DNA of 64,000 nucleotides, taken from assembly GCA_019637335.1 (NCBI GenBank), contig JAHBVV010000008.1, positions 124,001 to 188,000 of the forward strand. Reading direction: 5' to 3'. Below are positions 55,535 through 64,000 of this stretch, in pieces. The position numbers and the translations under genes were made by a program. This DNA is from Candidatus Hydrogenedentota bacterium (lineage in GTDB: Bacteria; Hydrogenedentota; Hydrogenedentia; Hydrogenedentales; JAEUWI01). The stretch's first letter is position 1. Each line of letters opens with the position of its first letter. The notes below the pieces were generated by a model, which saw nothing but the letters and a program-made list of their open reading frames with translations, searched no databases and was not told the DNA's origin.

Positions 55535-56770
55535 TCACGGCAGCTGCGATTCGCTCGGGCGGGTCCACTTGATTTTCGACGCCCACACGCGGCCTTTGCC
55601 GCCGTGTTTTTCGGGTTCGCCGGATTTGTGCATGCCTTCGCCGACGGTGATCCAGGTTTCGTGTGGGCTGACGGTGACGACGCCGAAGTTGCCGAGCATG
55701 GCGCCGCGTTCGGGGACGACGATCTGTTCGGTGGCGCGGATGAGGCGCATGGTTTTGGTGTCGACCTGGCTCATGAAGAGGGGGGCGCGGTGGCGGATGA
55801 CGTGGTCGTTGTTCGCGCCTTTGCGGGTGTAGACGAGGAAGAGGGCGTCGTGGTGGGTGACCCAGTGGGCCTGGGTGTTGTAGCTGCCGATCTCTTCGCC
55901 ATCGTCGAAGAGCCAGGGCTGCTTTTCGCCGAATTTGAGGTCGGGTCCGGCCGAGGCGACGTAGGCGCGGTCGTCGTTGCGGAGGGTGAGGTAGTAGCGG
56001 CCCTGGAAGCGGGTGAGCGAGGGCTCGTAGACCCCGCGGGGCGTGTCGTGGGTTACGGGTGTGCTGTGCTCCTTATACGTAACGGTGGTCCCGTCGAAGC
56101 CGCAGCGCATGACGGTGCTCGCGTAGGTTTTGGCGTCCTCGGACTTGAAGTAGATGGGCACGAGGAGATCGCCGTTGTCGTCCACCAGCCACTGGCCGCA
56201 ACCGTTGCCCGAATTGAAGAACTCGGGGCGGTCCGGCATGGCGACGGTGCGCCAGCCGCTCCAGGTGTTGGTATCGCTGTCGAAGATCGAGAAGGCGGTT
56301 TCGCGCGGGCGCGGATCGGGCATGAGCTTGCCGTCCCGGTAGCGGACGGTGTGGCCGAGGCCGAGGAGCTTTCCGGCCTGCGGGTGCCAGCCGGGGGTGA
56401 AGTCGCAGACGCCGACCGTAGTTTCTTCGTCCTCCTCGCGCCAGGCGAGGCTTTCCGGGGTGGCGACGGGGCTCCAGGTTGCGCCCAGGTCGTTCGTCCG
56501 TATGAAGCTGAGGCCGGAGAAGTAGTCGGAGACGTTTACGAACCACTTCTGCATGGTGAGGACGACGGCGGGCGGTGCGCCGTTCCGGGACGGCACGATG
56601 CCGGCGCGCGGGTGAAACCAGCAGGATTCCCCGTCGAATTCTTCTATAACCACCTGTAAATCAATGGTATAGGCCAGGTTATCGACGCCCTGGACGGGGT
56701 GGGGGCCGGGGGCGGGATCGGGACCGGCGGCGGGCAACAGGGACGCCAGGGCAAGCAAAACGAGGGACAT
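55535..56770 (-). CDS. Exported sialidase/BNR-repeat-like protein
   Basis: A 411-residue protein starting at ATG 56770 with GGAGG 5 bp upstream and a signal peptide (SLVLLALASLLPAAGP). The body has sialidase-type propeller elements: CWFHPRAGIVPSRNG, SFIRTNDLGATWSPVATPES (Asp-box-like S-x-D-x-G-x-T-W), YEPSLTRFQGRYYLTLRNDD and SYNTQAHWVTHHDALFLVYT, a layout of the exo-alpha-sialidase/BNR class often annotated only as sialidase-family. The catalytic Arg triad could not be confirmed, so the activity is not assigned. Its last 85 codons are duplicated at 53003-53261. It lies convergent with the regulatory-like-domain gene. Confidence 0.82.
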   Translation of the reverse strand: MSLVLLALASLLPAAGPDPAPGPHPVQGVDNLAYTIDLQVVIEEFDGESCWFHPRAGIVPSRNGAPPAVVLTMQKWFVNVSDYFSGLSFIRTNDLGATWSPVATPESLAWREEDEETTVGVCDFTPGWHPQAGKLLGLGHTVRYRDGKLMPDPRPRETAFSIFDSDTNTWSGWRTVAMPDRPEFFNSGNGCGQWLVDDNGDLLVPIYFKSEDAKTYASTVMRCGFDGTTVTYKEHSTPVTHDTPRGVYEPSLTRFQGRYYLTLRNDDRAYVASAGPDLKFGEKQPWLFDDGEEIGSYNTQAHWVTHHDALFLVYTRKGANNDHVIRHRAPLFMSQVDTKTMRLIRATEQIVVPERGAMLGNFGVVTVSPHETWITVGEGMHKSGEPEKHGGKGRVWASKIKWTRPSESQLP

Positions 56771-56872
56771 GGGAGGCCTCCAAGGTCGGGTGATTTGAGG
56801 TCCCATCGTACGGGAGCGATGGGGGCGGGTCAAGCCCTGTTCGGGGCGTCGGCGGTGGGGTGGAAGAATAAT

Positions 56873-56902
56873 TTGACATGGGGCTCGTACAAAGGCGATA
56901 AT
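56873..56902 (+). promoter_or_regulatory. Upstream promoter of the str operon
   Basis: TTGACA (56873-56878) and GATAAT (56897-56902) with an 18-bp spacer. It lies about 170 bp before the rpsL start. Confidence 0.65.
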
Positions 56903-56971
56903 ACGCCTCTTGCCAGAACCAAGCGTGTTTCACGGGCGATGTTGGCACGTAAACGGGAGAGCGATCTGCCG

Positions 56972-57001
56972 TTGACATGGCCTGTGTTTTTTTGCTATGC
57001 T
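56972..57001 (+). promoter_or_regulatory. Proximal promoter of the str operon
   Basis: TTGACA (56972-56977) and TATGCT (56996-57001), 18-bp spacer, with a TGC just before the -10 box giving an extended -10. Two tandem promoters fit the high expression of ribosomal genes. Confidence 0.65.
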
Positions 57002-57068
57002 TCTGGGCCGTTGTCTGGACCGCGTTCTGCTGTCCGCACAATCCGTTTCCCATACAGGAGTTGTCGAT

Positions 57069-57491
57069 TTGCCAACGATCAATCAGCTGGTACGAAACTG
57101 TCGCAAGACGAAGGTTTCGAAGACAAAGTCGCCGGCCCTGAAAGCCTGCCCGCAGGCTTCGGGGACTTGCACGCGCGTCTATACCATGACGCCGAAGAAG
57201 CCAAACTCGGCCCTTCGGAAAGTGGCCCGCGTGCGCCTGAAAAATGGCATGGAGGTGACTGTGTATATTCCGGGCATTGGCCATAACCTGCAGGAGCACT
57301 CGCAGGTTATGATCCGCGGCGGTCGTGTGAAGGATCTTCCCGGTGTTCGCTATCACCTGATCCGCGGCGTCCTGGATTCCCAGGGCGATTGCGGCGGTAC
57401 GGCGGCTGTCAAGCAGGACGGCGGGAAAGAGATTCATACGGGCCGCTGGGTGAGCCGCTCGAAATACGGTGTCAAGAAACCGAAGCGCTAG
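57069..57491 (+). CDS. rpsL: 30S ribosomal protein S12
   Basis: A 140-residue S12 with a TTG start at 57069, fixed by the universally conserved [10 protein letters not shown] beginning and an AGGAG site 8 bp upstream. It sits at the decoding centre of the small subunit. [17 protein letters not shown] carries Lys43, and [13 protein letters not shown] carries Lys88, the two residues whose change gives streptomycin resistance. Both are wild type, so a streptomycin-sensitive ribosome is predicted from these positions. C-terminal YGVKKPKR is normal. It is the first gene of the str operon, and the unusual TTG may be a translational-control feature. Two promoters precede it. Confidence 0.98.
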   Translation: MPTINQLVRNCRKTKVSKTKSPALKACPQASGTCTRVYTMTPKKPNSALRKVARVRLKNGMEVTVYIPGIGHNLQEHSQVMIRGGRVKDLPGVRYHLIRGVLDSQGDCGGTAAVKQDGGKEIHTGRWVSRSKYGVKKPKR

Positions 57492-57543
57492 AGGATAGGC
57501 TTCGTCCCTGTTTACGAGTAGCAAAGGCTAATGGAACGATAAG

Positions 57544-58017
57544 ATGGCTCGACGGAGAGAAATTCAAAAACGGGAAATCCTGCCTGATCCGAAGTACGGC
57601 AGCGTTACGCTCTCGAAGTTTATCAACGCGGTAATGGTTGATGGCAAGAAGAGCGTGGCGGAATCCATCGTCTACGGGGCGCTGGATTTGGTGAAGGCCA
57701 AGCTGCCGGCCGAGGACCCTCTGTCCGTCTTTAACACGGCCGTGGACAACGCGAAGCCCCTGCTTCACGTGAAGTCGCGGCGCGTGGGTGGCGCCACGTA
57801 CCAGGTGCCGGTCGAAATTGCGCCGGCAACCCGGACGGCGATCGCCTTCCGCTGGATGATCGAGTTTTCCCGCAAGCGCGGGGAGAAGACCATGCGCGAG
57901 CGCCTGGCCGGCGAACTGCTGGACGCCTACGGGCGTCAGGGCGCCACGATCAAGCGGAAGGACGATACCCACCGCATGGCGGAAGCCAACAAAGCCTTTG
58001 CACATTTCCGGTTCTAG
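57544..58017 (+). CDS. rpsG: 30S ribosomal protein S7
   Basis: A 157-residue S7, normal length, starting at ATG 57544, 52 bp after rpsL. S7 binds the 3' domain of 16S rRNA and initiates head assembly. Typical features are [20 protein letters not shown] at the start, [39 protein letters not shown] and the C-terminal [20 protein letters not shown]. In E. coli, S7 represses translation from the spacer before its own gene; no such site can be read here. fusA follows after a structured 201-bp spacer. Confidence 0.98.
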   Translation: MARRREIQKREILPDPKYGSVTLSKFINAVMVDGKKSVAESIVYGALDLVKAKLPAEDPLSVFNTAVDNAKPLLHVKSRRVGGATYQVPVEIAPATRTAIAFRWMIEFSRKRGEKTMRERLAGELLDAYGRQGATIKRKDDTHRMAEANKAFAHFRF

Positions 58018-58218
58018 TACTGTGGCGCCAGCCCGGTTCTCGCCCCTCGGGGCGAGCGCCTGACTCGCCCGGCGCGTCAGATAGATAGTAGCCGGCCACT
58101 TTCACGCGCATTCCGTGTGAAGGGGCTGGTGTGTGTTCGCGTGTCCCCAACGGGGCCCGCGATCGTGCGGCGCGCCGCGCGGGCAAGGTGTATTCAAGCA
58201 GATTAAGAGGATTGTAAA
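58018..58218 (+). promoter_or_regulatory. Hairpin-rich spacer between rpsG and fusA
   Basis: CTCGCCCC-tc-GGGGCGAG (58039-58056), CTGAC...GTCAG (about 58060-58080) and a GCCCGCG/CGCGGGC stem (58155-58184) follow each other in 201 bp. There is no T-run. Such a folded spacer may tune fusA expression or process the transcript. An AAGAGGA ribosome site lies just before the fusA GTG. Confidence 0.5.
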
Positions 58219-60312
58219 GTGGCTCGTTCACTCCCCCTGGACAAAGTGCGCAACATCGGTATCATGGCGCACATCGACGCGGGTAAGACCACCGTAACGG
58301 AGCGCATTCTGTATTTCTCCGGGCGCGTTCACCGTGTCGGCGAGGTGCATGACGGCGCCGCGACGATGGACTACATGGAGCAGGAGCGCGAGCGCGGCAT
58401 TACGATTACGTCGGCGGCGACGGCGTGTTCCTGGAAAGACCACAAAATCAACATTATCGACACGCCGGGCCACGTGGACTTCACCGCCGAGGTGGAGCGC
58501 AGCCTGCGCGTACTGGACGGCGCGGTGGCGGTGTTTTGCGCGGTGGCGGGCGTGCAGCCGCAGTCCGAGACGGTGTGGCGCCAGGCCGATCGCTATCATG
58601 TTCCGCGGATGGCCTTTATTAACAAGATGGACCGCGTCGGCGCGAACTTCGAGAAGGCGGTTGCCAGCATGAAAGACCGCCTGGGCGCGAATCCGGTCCC
58701 GATCCAGCTTCCCATCGGCGCCGAGGACGACTTCAACGGGGTGATCGACCTGGTCACCATGAAAGCCTATACGTGGGAAGGCCAGGGTATCGAAGTGAAG
58801 CCGGTGGAGATGGATGTGCCAGCGGACCTGAAGGACCAGGCCGAAGAGTGGCGTCACAACCTCGTGGAAGCCGCGGCCGAAGCCGATGAATCGCTCATGG
58901 AAAAGTATTTCGCGGAGGAGGAGCTGACGGTCGACGAGATCCGCGCGGGCATCCGCAAGGGCACAATCGCCGGCAACTTCACGCCGGTGGTTTGCGGCAC
59001 GGCGCTCCGGAGCAAGGGCGTCCAGTTGATGATGGACGCGGTGACGTATTACCTGCCCTCGCCGGTGGATGTGGATGAGATTCACGGCACGGTGCCCCAC
59101 GAGCCCGAGAAGAAGCTTTCGCGCAAGCCCGCGGACAACGAGCCGTTCTCCGCGCTGGCCTTCAAGATCATTACCGACCCGCACGTGGGCCGTCTTACCT
59201 TCATCCGCGTGTACTCCGGCGTCCTGAGCGCGGGGGACCAGGTCCTCAATGCGCGCACGGGCAAGAAAGAGCGCCTGGGCCGCCTGCTCGAAATGCACGC
59301 CAACGAGCGCTCCGACCTTCAGGAGCTGCGGGCCGGCGATATCGGCGCGGTAATCGGCTGTAAGAACACGACGACCGGCGACACGCTTTGCGACGCCGAC
59401 AAGACCATCGCGCTTATGGCGGTGGACTTCCCCGAGCCGGTGGTTCACATCGCCATCGAGCCGAAGACCAAGGCCGACCAGGACAAGATGTCCGAAGCGC
59501 TGGTCAAGCTTTCCGACGAGGACCCGACGTTCCGCGTGCGGAGCGACGAAGAAACCGGCCAGACGATTATCGCGGGGATGGGCGAGCTTCACCTCGACAT
59601 CATCGTGGACCGCATGAAGCGCGAGTTCAAGGTCGAAGCCAACATCGGCAAGCCGATGGTGGCGTACCGCGAATCCATCCGGAAGCCGGCCCAGGGCGAG
59701 ATGAAGTTTGTCCGCCAGTCCGGCGGCCGGGGCCAGTACGGCCACGTGGTGCTGACGCTGGAGCCGGGCGACCCGGGTTCGGGCTTCACGTTCGAAAGCA
59801 AGATTGTGGGCGGCGTGATCCCCAAGGAATACATTCCCGCCGTGGAAAAAGGCTGCAAGGAAGCGGTCGAGTCCGGCGTGATTACGGGCTACCCGATGGT
59901 GGACGTGAAGGTGGTTCTGACCTTCGGCTCGTACCACGAGGTGGACTCTTCGGAAATGGCGTTCCAGATTGCCGGGTCGATGGCCCTGAAGGCCGCCGCG
60001 CCGAAGGCGTCGCCGGTGCTGCTGGAGCCGGTGATGAAGGTGGAGGTGATAACGCCGGACGAGTACACCGGCGAAGTGATTGGCGACTTCAACAGCCGCC
60101 GCGGCCGCCTGGAGGGCATGGAGAGCGAAGGCAGCACGCAGACGATCAAGGCGTTCGTGCCGCTCGCGGAGATGTTCGGCTATGCGAACTCGCTGCGCTC
60201 CCGCACCCAGGGCCGCGCGTCCTACAGCATGGAATTTGCGAATTACGAGCCCGCGCCGACCGGCGTGGCCAACGAGATTATGGAAAAGGCCGGCAGCAGC
60301 TTCCGCTTCTAG
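58219..60312 (+). CDS. fusA: Elongation factor G
   Basis: A 697-residue EF-G starting at GTG 58219, with AAGAGGA upstream. It catalyses ribosomal translocation with GTP. The G domain shows [17 protein letters not shown] (P-loop), [10 protein letters not shown] (switch I), [20 protein letters not shown] (switch II) and [12 protein letters not shown] (NKxD). Domains II-V are complete, ending in [20 protein letters not shown]. Position in rpsL-rpsG-fusA-tuf is classical. Residues around the fusidic-acid site look ordinary, but this was not checked by alignment. No paralogue was seen in the window. Confidence 0.98.
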   Translation: MARSLPLDKVRNIGIMAHIDAGKTTVTERILYFSGRVHRVGEVHDGAATMDYMEQERERGITITSAATACSWKDHKINIIDTPGHVDFTAEVERSLRVLDGAVAVFCAVAGVQPQSETVWRQADRYHVPRMAFINKMDRVGANFEKAVASMKDRLGANPVPIQLPIGAEDDFNGVIDLVTMKAYTWEGQGIEVKPVEMDVPADLKDQAEEWRHNLVEAAAEADESLMEKYFAEEELTVDEIRAGIRKGTIAGNFTPVVCGTALRSKGVQLMMDAVTYYLPSPVDVDEIHGTVPHEPEKKLSRKPADNEPFSALAFKIITDPHVGRLTFIRVYSGVLSAGDQVLNARTGKKERLGRLLEMHANERSDLQELRAGDIGAVIGCKNTTTGDTLCDADKTIALMAVDFPEPVVHIAIEPKTKADQDKMSEALVKLSDEDPTFRVRSDEETGQTIIAGMGELHLDIIVDRMKREFKVEANIGKPMVAYRESIRKPAQGEMKFVRQSGGRGQYGHVVLTLEPGDPGSGFTFESKIVGGVIPKEYIPAVEKGCKEAVESGVITGYPMVDVKVVLTFGSYHEVDSSEMAFQIAGSMALKAAAPKASPVLLEPVMKVEVITPDEYTGEVIGDFNSRRGRLEGMESEGSTQTIKAFVPLAEMFGYANSLRSRTQGRASYSMEFANYEPAPTGVANEIMEKAGSSFRF

Positions 60313-60393
60313 CCGCACCCTTGTTCCGAACCGTATCGATCCAGAATGGCTGACCGGCCGCGTTAGCAGCCCGAAAGAAGGAGAAAGAAGACC

Positions 60394-61584
<1,191 letters not shown>

Positions 61585-61593
61585 GTACCGTGC

Positions 61594-61620
61594 GCCCCCG
61601 CCTCCCCGAGAGGCGGGGGC
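61594..61620 (+). promoter_or_regulatory. GC hairpin between tuf and rpsJ
   Basis: GCCCCCGCCTC (61594-61604) pairs perfectly with GAGGCGGGGGC (61610-61620), with a 5-base loop. There is no T-run, so it is more likely a processing or stability element, or a weak (Rho-type or paused) terminator at the boundary between the str and S10 parts, than a strong intrinsic terminator. Confidence 0.65.
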
Positions 61621-61676
61621 CCGCATGAGATTGGAACTAAGGCGCCACCGCTTCGGCGTTAGCTTGGAGACAGTCA

Positions 61677-61988
61677 ATGGCTGCGAGCCACAAGATACGA
61701 ATCAAATTGCGGGCCTACGACCACCGCCTGCTGGACCAGTCCGCGCAGGAGATCGTCGCGGCCGCCCAGCGCACGGGCGCCGGCGTTCACGGCCCGATCC
61801 CGCTGCCGACGAACACGACCAAGTACACCGTGCTGCGGGGACCGCACATCGACAAGAAGTCCCGCGAGCAGTTCGAAAGCCGGACGCACAAGCGCTTGAT
61901 GGACATCGTGAACCCCACGGCCTCCACCGTGGACGCGCTGATGAAACTGGTGCTGCCGGCCGGCGTGGACGTGGAAATCAAGCAATAG
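61677..61988 (+). CDS. rpsJ: 30S ribosomal protein S10
   Basis: A 103-residue S10 starting at ATG 61677, 92 bp after tuf. S10 is a head protein of the small subunit and, as NusE, a transcription antitermination partner. Conserved features include [60 protein letters not shown] and [10 protein letters not shown]. It begins the S10 operon, here directly after tuf, an arrangement common in bacteria outside the Gammaproteobacteria. Confidence 0.98.
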   Translation: MAASHKIRIKLRAYDHRLLDQSAQEIVAAAQRTGAGVHGPIPLPTNTTKYTVLRGPHIDKKSREQFESRTHKRLMDIVNPTASTVDALMKLVLPAGVDVEIKQ

Positions 61989-62052
61989 CCCAGAGCGAAC
62001 GAATGCGCGCCTGCGCGCTGGTTCGCAGGGCGGTGTAAGGATTACCAAGAAC

Positions 62053-62688
62053 ATGGTAAATGGACTGTTAGGGCGAAAGCTGGGCATGACCCGGGTGTTC
62101 ACCGAAGACGGGCGCTGGATACACGTGACCCTCGTCGAGGCGGGCCCCTGCACGGTCATCCAGAAGAAGACCCAGGATTCCGATGGCTACGACGCGATAC
62201 AGGTCGGCTTTGGCGAGGCCCGGGAATCCCGGCTGAACAAGCCGCAGCTCGGCCATTTCAAGAAGGCGGGCCAGGCCCCGAAGCAGGTCCTCCGCGAGTT
62301 TCGCGTGCAGGCGGACGCCGAGCTGAACGTCGGCGACGAGATCCGCAACGACATATTCAAGGCGGGCGATCGCGTGGACGTGTCGGGCACGAGCAAGGGC
62401 AAGGGCTTTGCCGGCGTAATCAAGCGGCACGGCATGGGCGGCGGCCCCGGCGCGCACGGCTCGCACTTCCACCGCGCGCCCGGCTCGATCGGCCAGAGTG
62501 CGGATCCGTCCAAGGTCTACAAGGGCAAGCGCCTTCCGGGCCGGATGGGTAACAACAACCGCACGACCCAGAACATAGAAATCGTGGACGTCGACGCCGA
62601 AAAGAACCTGCTGCTGCTCCGCGGGGCGGTTCCGGGCGCGAACGGCGGGGTAGTCGTCCTGCAACGCAGCGTGAAGGGAGCCAAGTAA
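62053..62688 (+). CDS. rplC: 50S ribosomal protein L3
   Basis: A 211-residue L3 starting at ATG 62053. It reaches to the peptidyl-transferase centre and starts large-subunit assembly. Typical features are GLLGRKLGMTRVFTEDGRWI, SGTSKGKGFAGVIKRHGMGG, GAHGSHFHRAPGSIGQSADP (the central loop) and GNNNRTTQNIEIVDVDAEKN. It lies 64 bp after rpsJ and 2 bp before the rplD start codon. No insertion or truncation seen. Confidence 0.98.
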   Translation: MVNGLLGRKLGMTRVFTEDGRWIHVTLVEAGPCTVIQKKTQDSDGYDAIQVGFGEARESRLNKPQLGHFKKAGQAPKQVLREFRVQADAELNVGDEIRNDIFKAGDRVDVSGTSKGKGFAGVIKRHGMGGGPGAHGSHFHRAPGSIGQSADPSKVYKGKRLPGRMGNNNRTTQNIEIVDVDAEKNLLLLRGAVPGANGGVVVLQRSVKGAK

Positions 62689-62690
62689 CC

Positions 62691-63317
62691 ATGGCAACCT
62701 TGAAACTAGTCAATATGAACGGCGAAGAACAGGGCGGTGTTGAAGCCAGCGACGCCATCTTCAATGTCGAAGAGAACGCGGCGATGGTCCATGAGGTGGT
62801 CCTCGCGCTTCGCAACGCGCAGCGCCAGGGCACGCACAAGACCAAGACCCGCCGCGAAGTAAGCGGCGGCGGCGCGAAGCCGTTCCGCCAGAAGGGGACG
62901 GGCCGGGCGCGCCAGGGTTCGACGCGCGAGCCGCAGATGCGCGGCGGCGGCACGGTCCACGGTCCGGTGCCTCGGAGCTACCGGCAGAACGTGACCAAGA
63001 AGGTCCGCCGCCAGGCGCTCTGCTGCGTGTTGAGCGATCGCTTCCGCCGCGAACGGCTGAGTGTGATCCAGGGCTTGCAGCTTGAAGGCATCAAGACCAA
63101 GCCGGTCGCCGAGATGCTTGACAAGGTGTCGCGCGAAGGCCGCAAGACGCTGCTGGTCACGGCGGGCTACGACGAGAATATTCTTCTGTCCTCGCGGAAC
63201 ATCGAACGGGTGACCGTGCGCACCGCGGAGGAAGTGAATACCCTGGATGTGCTGGCGGCGGTTCGCGTGGTGGTGCAGGAGGAGGCGCTGGCGAAACTTG
63301 AGGAGCGGCTGTCATGA
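62691..63317 (+). CDS. rplD: 50S ribosomal protein L4
   Basis: A 208-residue L4 starting at ATG 62691. It lines the exit tunnel with L22 and in E. coli is the autogenous repressor of the S10 operon. Signature: TKTRREVSGGGAKPFRQKGT, the long loop GRARQGSTREPQMRGGGTVH and GPVPRSYRQNVTKKVRRQAL. The loop contains the macrolide-relevant KPWRQKGTGRAR-type stretch (here KPFRQKGTGRAR). It overlaps rplW by 4 bp (ATGA at 63314-63317), so translation is coupled. Confidence 0.98.
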   Translation: MATLKLVNMNGEEQGGVEASDAIFNVEENAAMVHEVVLALRNAQRQGTHKTKTRREVSGGGAKPFRQKGTGRARQGSTREPQMRGGGTVHGPVPRSYRQNVTKKVRRQALCCVLSDRFRRERLSVIQGLQLEGIKTKPVAEMLDKVSREGRKTLLVTAGYDENILLSSRNIERVTVRTAEEVNTLDVLAAVRVVVQEEALAKLEERLS

Positions 63318-63610
63318 GCCAACTTTCCCCGTACCAGATAGTCAAGCGGCCGATCATCACCGAGGAATCGCAGATTCAGACGGTGAAGGGCGCGCAGTAC
63401 ACGTTTGCGGTGGCCCCCGCGGCCAACAAGAACCAGATTCGCGAGGCGATCGAGGCGATCTTTCCGGAAGTCAAGGTGGTGCGCGTCAACACCATGAACT
63501 ACGACGGCAAAGTGAAGCGCCAGTTGGGCTCCCGGAAGGTCGGGCGCCGCGCCAAGTGGAAAAAAGCCATCGTCACCCTTCGGGATGGCGACAAAATCGA
63601 ACTGATCTGA
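63314..63610 (+). CDS. rplW: 50S ribosomal protein L23
   Basis: A 98-residue L23 starting at ATG 63314, which overlaps the rplD stop. L23 sits at the tunnel exit and docks trigger factor and [23 protein letters not shown] and [20 protein letters not shown] are the conserved N-terminal helices, followed by [20 protein letters not shown]. The normal order rplD-rplW-rplB is kept. Confidence 0.98.
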   Translation: MSQLSPYQIVKRPIITEESQIQTVKGAQYTFAVAPAANKNQIREAIEAIFPEVKVVRVNTMNYDGKVKRQLGSRKVGRRAKWKKAIVTLRDGDKIELI

Positions 63611-63622
63611 CGGAGTATCCGG

Positions 63623-64000
63623 TATGCCTCTGAAGCGATTTAAGCCCTATACCCCCTCGCGGCGGGAGATGACCGTCGCGGATTACTCCGTGTTGACCGT
63701 GTCGAAGCCGGAGAAGAAGCTCACCGAGCCGAATCCGCGCAGCGGCGGCCGCAACAACAACGGCCGCATCACGATGCGCCGGCGCGGCGGCGGGCACAAG
63801 CGCCTGTACCGCGTAATCGACTACCGCCGCGACAAGGACGGCATCCCGGCGCGCGTCGCGACGATCGAATACGATCCGAACCGGAGCGCGCATATCGCGC
63901 TGCTGGTGTACGCGGACGGCGAGAAGCGCTACATGGTCGCCCCGAAGGGCCTCCAGGTGGGCGCGCAGGTGATGAGCGGCGAGAAGGTGGAGTTTGAGCT
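63623..64000 (+). CDS. rplB: 50S ribosomal protein L2, 3'-truncated by the window edge
   Basis: The first 126 codons of L2 are present, starting at ATG 63623, 12 bp after rplW. L2 binds the 23S rRNA near the peptidyl-transferase centre. Visible are [60 protein letters not shown] and the beginning of the OB/SH3-like RNA-binding domain ([20 protein letters not shown]). The remainder, with the conserved catalytic-loop histidine, lies beyond the window. Confidence 0.97.

Overview
The window looks like a chromosomal piece of an uncultured, GC-rich, Gram-negative bacterium of the Hydrogenedentota/PVC-like kind. This is inferred from gene content, not from any search: a DUF1559-type prepilin-like protein, a PVC-type membrane-bound dehydrogenase fused to cytochrome c, sulfatase, PQQ-propeller and GH38 genes, an outer lipoprotein, a GEGEGE linker before a C-terminal membrane tail, and many dispersed palindromic repeats. 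No tRNA, rRNA, CRISPR array or recognisable transposase gene was seen.

Layout. 1-1.8 kb: two URO-D/corrinoid-methyltransferase-type genes, the first cut by the window edge. 1.8-7 kb: a PadR regulator with a promoter/operator, then three paralogous membrane proteins, two of which share an almost identical N-terminal domain. 7-12.3 kb (minus strand): a thiD fragment, FmdE-like protein, DUF1559 prepilin-like protein, His-rich protein, then nupC-thiD behind a possible attenuator. 12.7-16.1 kb: thyX and a B12-dependent ribonucleotide reductase, a DNA-precursor pair. 16.1-20.3 kb: a compact defence/toxin-antitoxin island with an AbiJ-like protein, a HigBA pair, and a DUF6932/HTH pair apparently inserted into a SocA/Panacea-like gene. 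20.4-29.5 kb: a giant repeat lipoprotein with a phospholipase A2-like domain, followed 3 bp later by a PAP2/vanadium-haloperoxidase-type protein. 29.6-36.3 kb: a polysaccharide cluster (TPR protein, O-antigen-ligase-type polymerase, heparinase II/III-like lyase, divergent GT4 glycosyltransferase). 37-56.8 kb: catabolic and secreted enzymes separated by repeats (SGNH/dehydrogenase/cupredoxin/cytochrome fusion, VOC protein, esterase, PQQ propeller, sulfatase, nucleoside hydrolase, GH38 alpha-mannosidase, GNAT, a second HigBA, a Gly-rich carboxypeptidase-regulatory-like protein, a sialidase-like protein). 56.8-64 kb: the conserved str and S10 operon starts, rpsL-rpsG-fusA-tuf-rpsJ-rplC-rplD-rplW-rplB, the last cut by the window edge.

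The most unusual structure is a 500-bp nest at 51603-52102. An 86-bp double-hairpin repeat (REPIN-like) is interrupted at both hairpin tips by two 201-bp miniature elements. Each has a 6-bp target duplication and carries its own 86-bp double-hairpin repeat. The arithmetic closes exactly (86 + 2x201 + 2x6 = 500). A second miniature-element family, with GTAACACTTTAGC ends, occurs three times between 36.5 and 47.4 kb. Several gene fragments (thiD 3' end, sialidase 3' end, a frameshifted secretion-type tail) show that duplication and decay are active in this chromosome.
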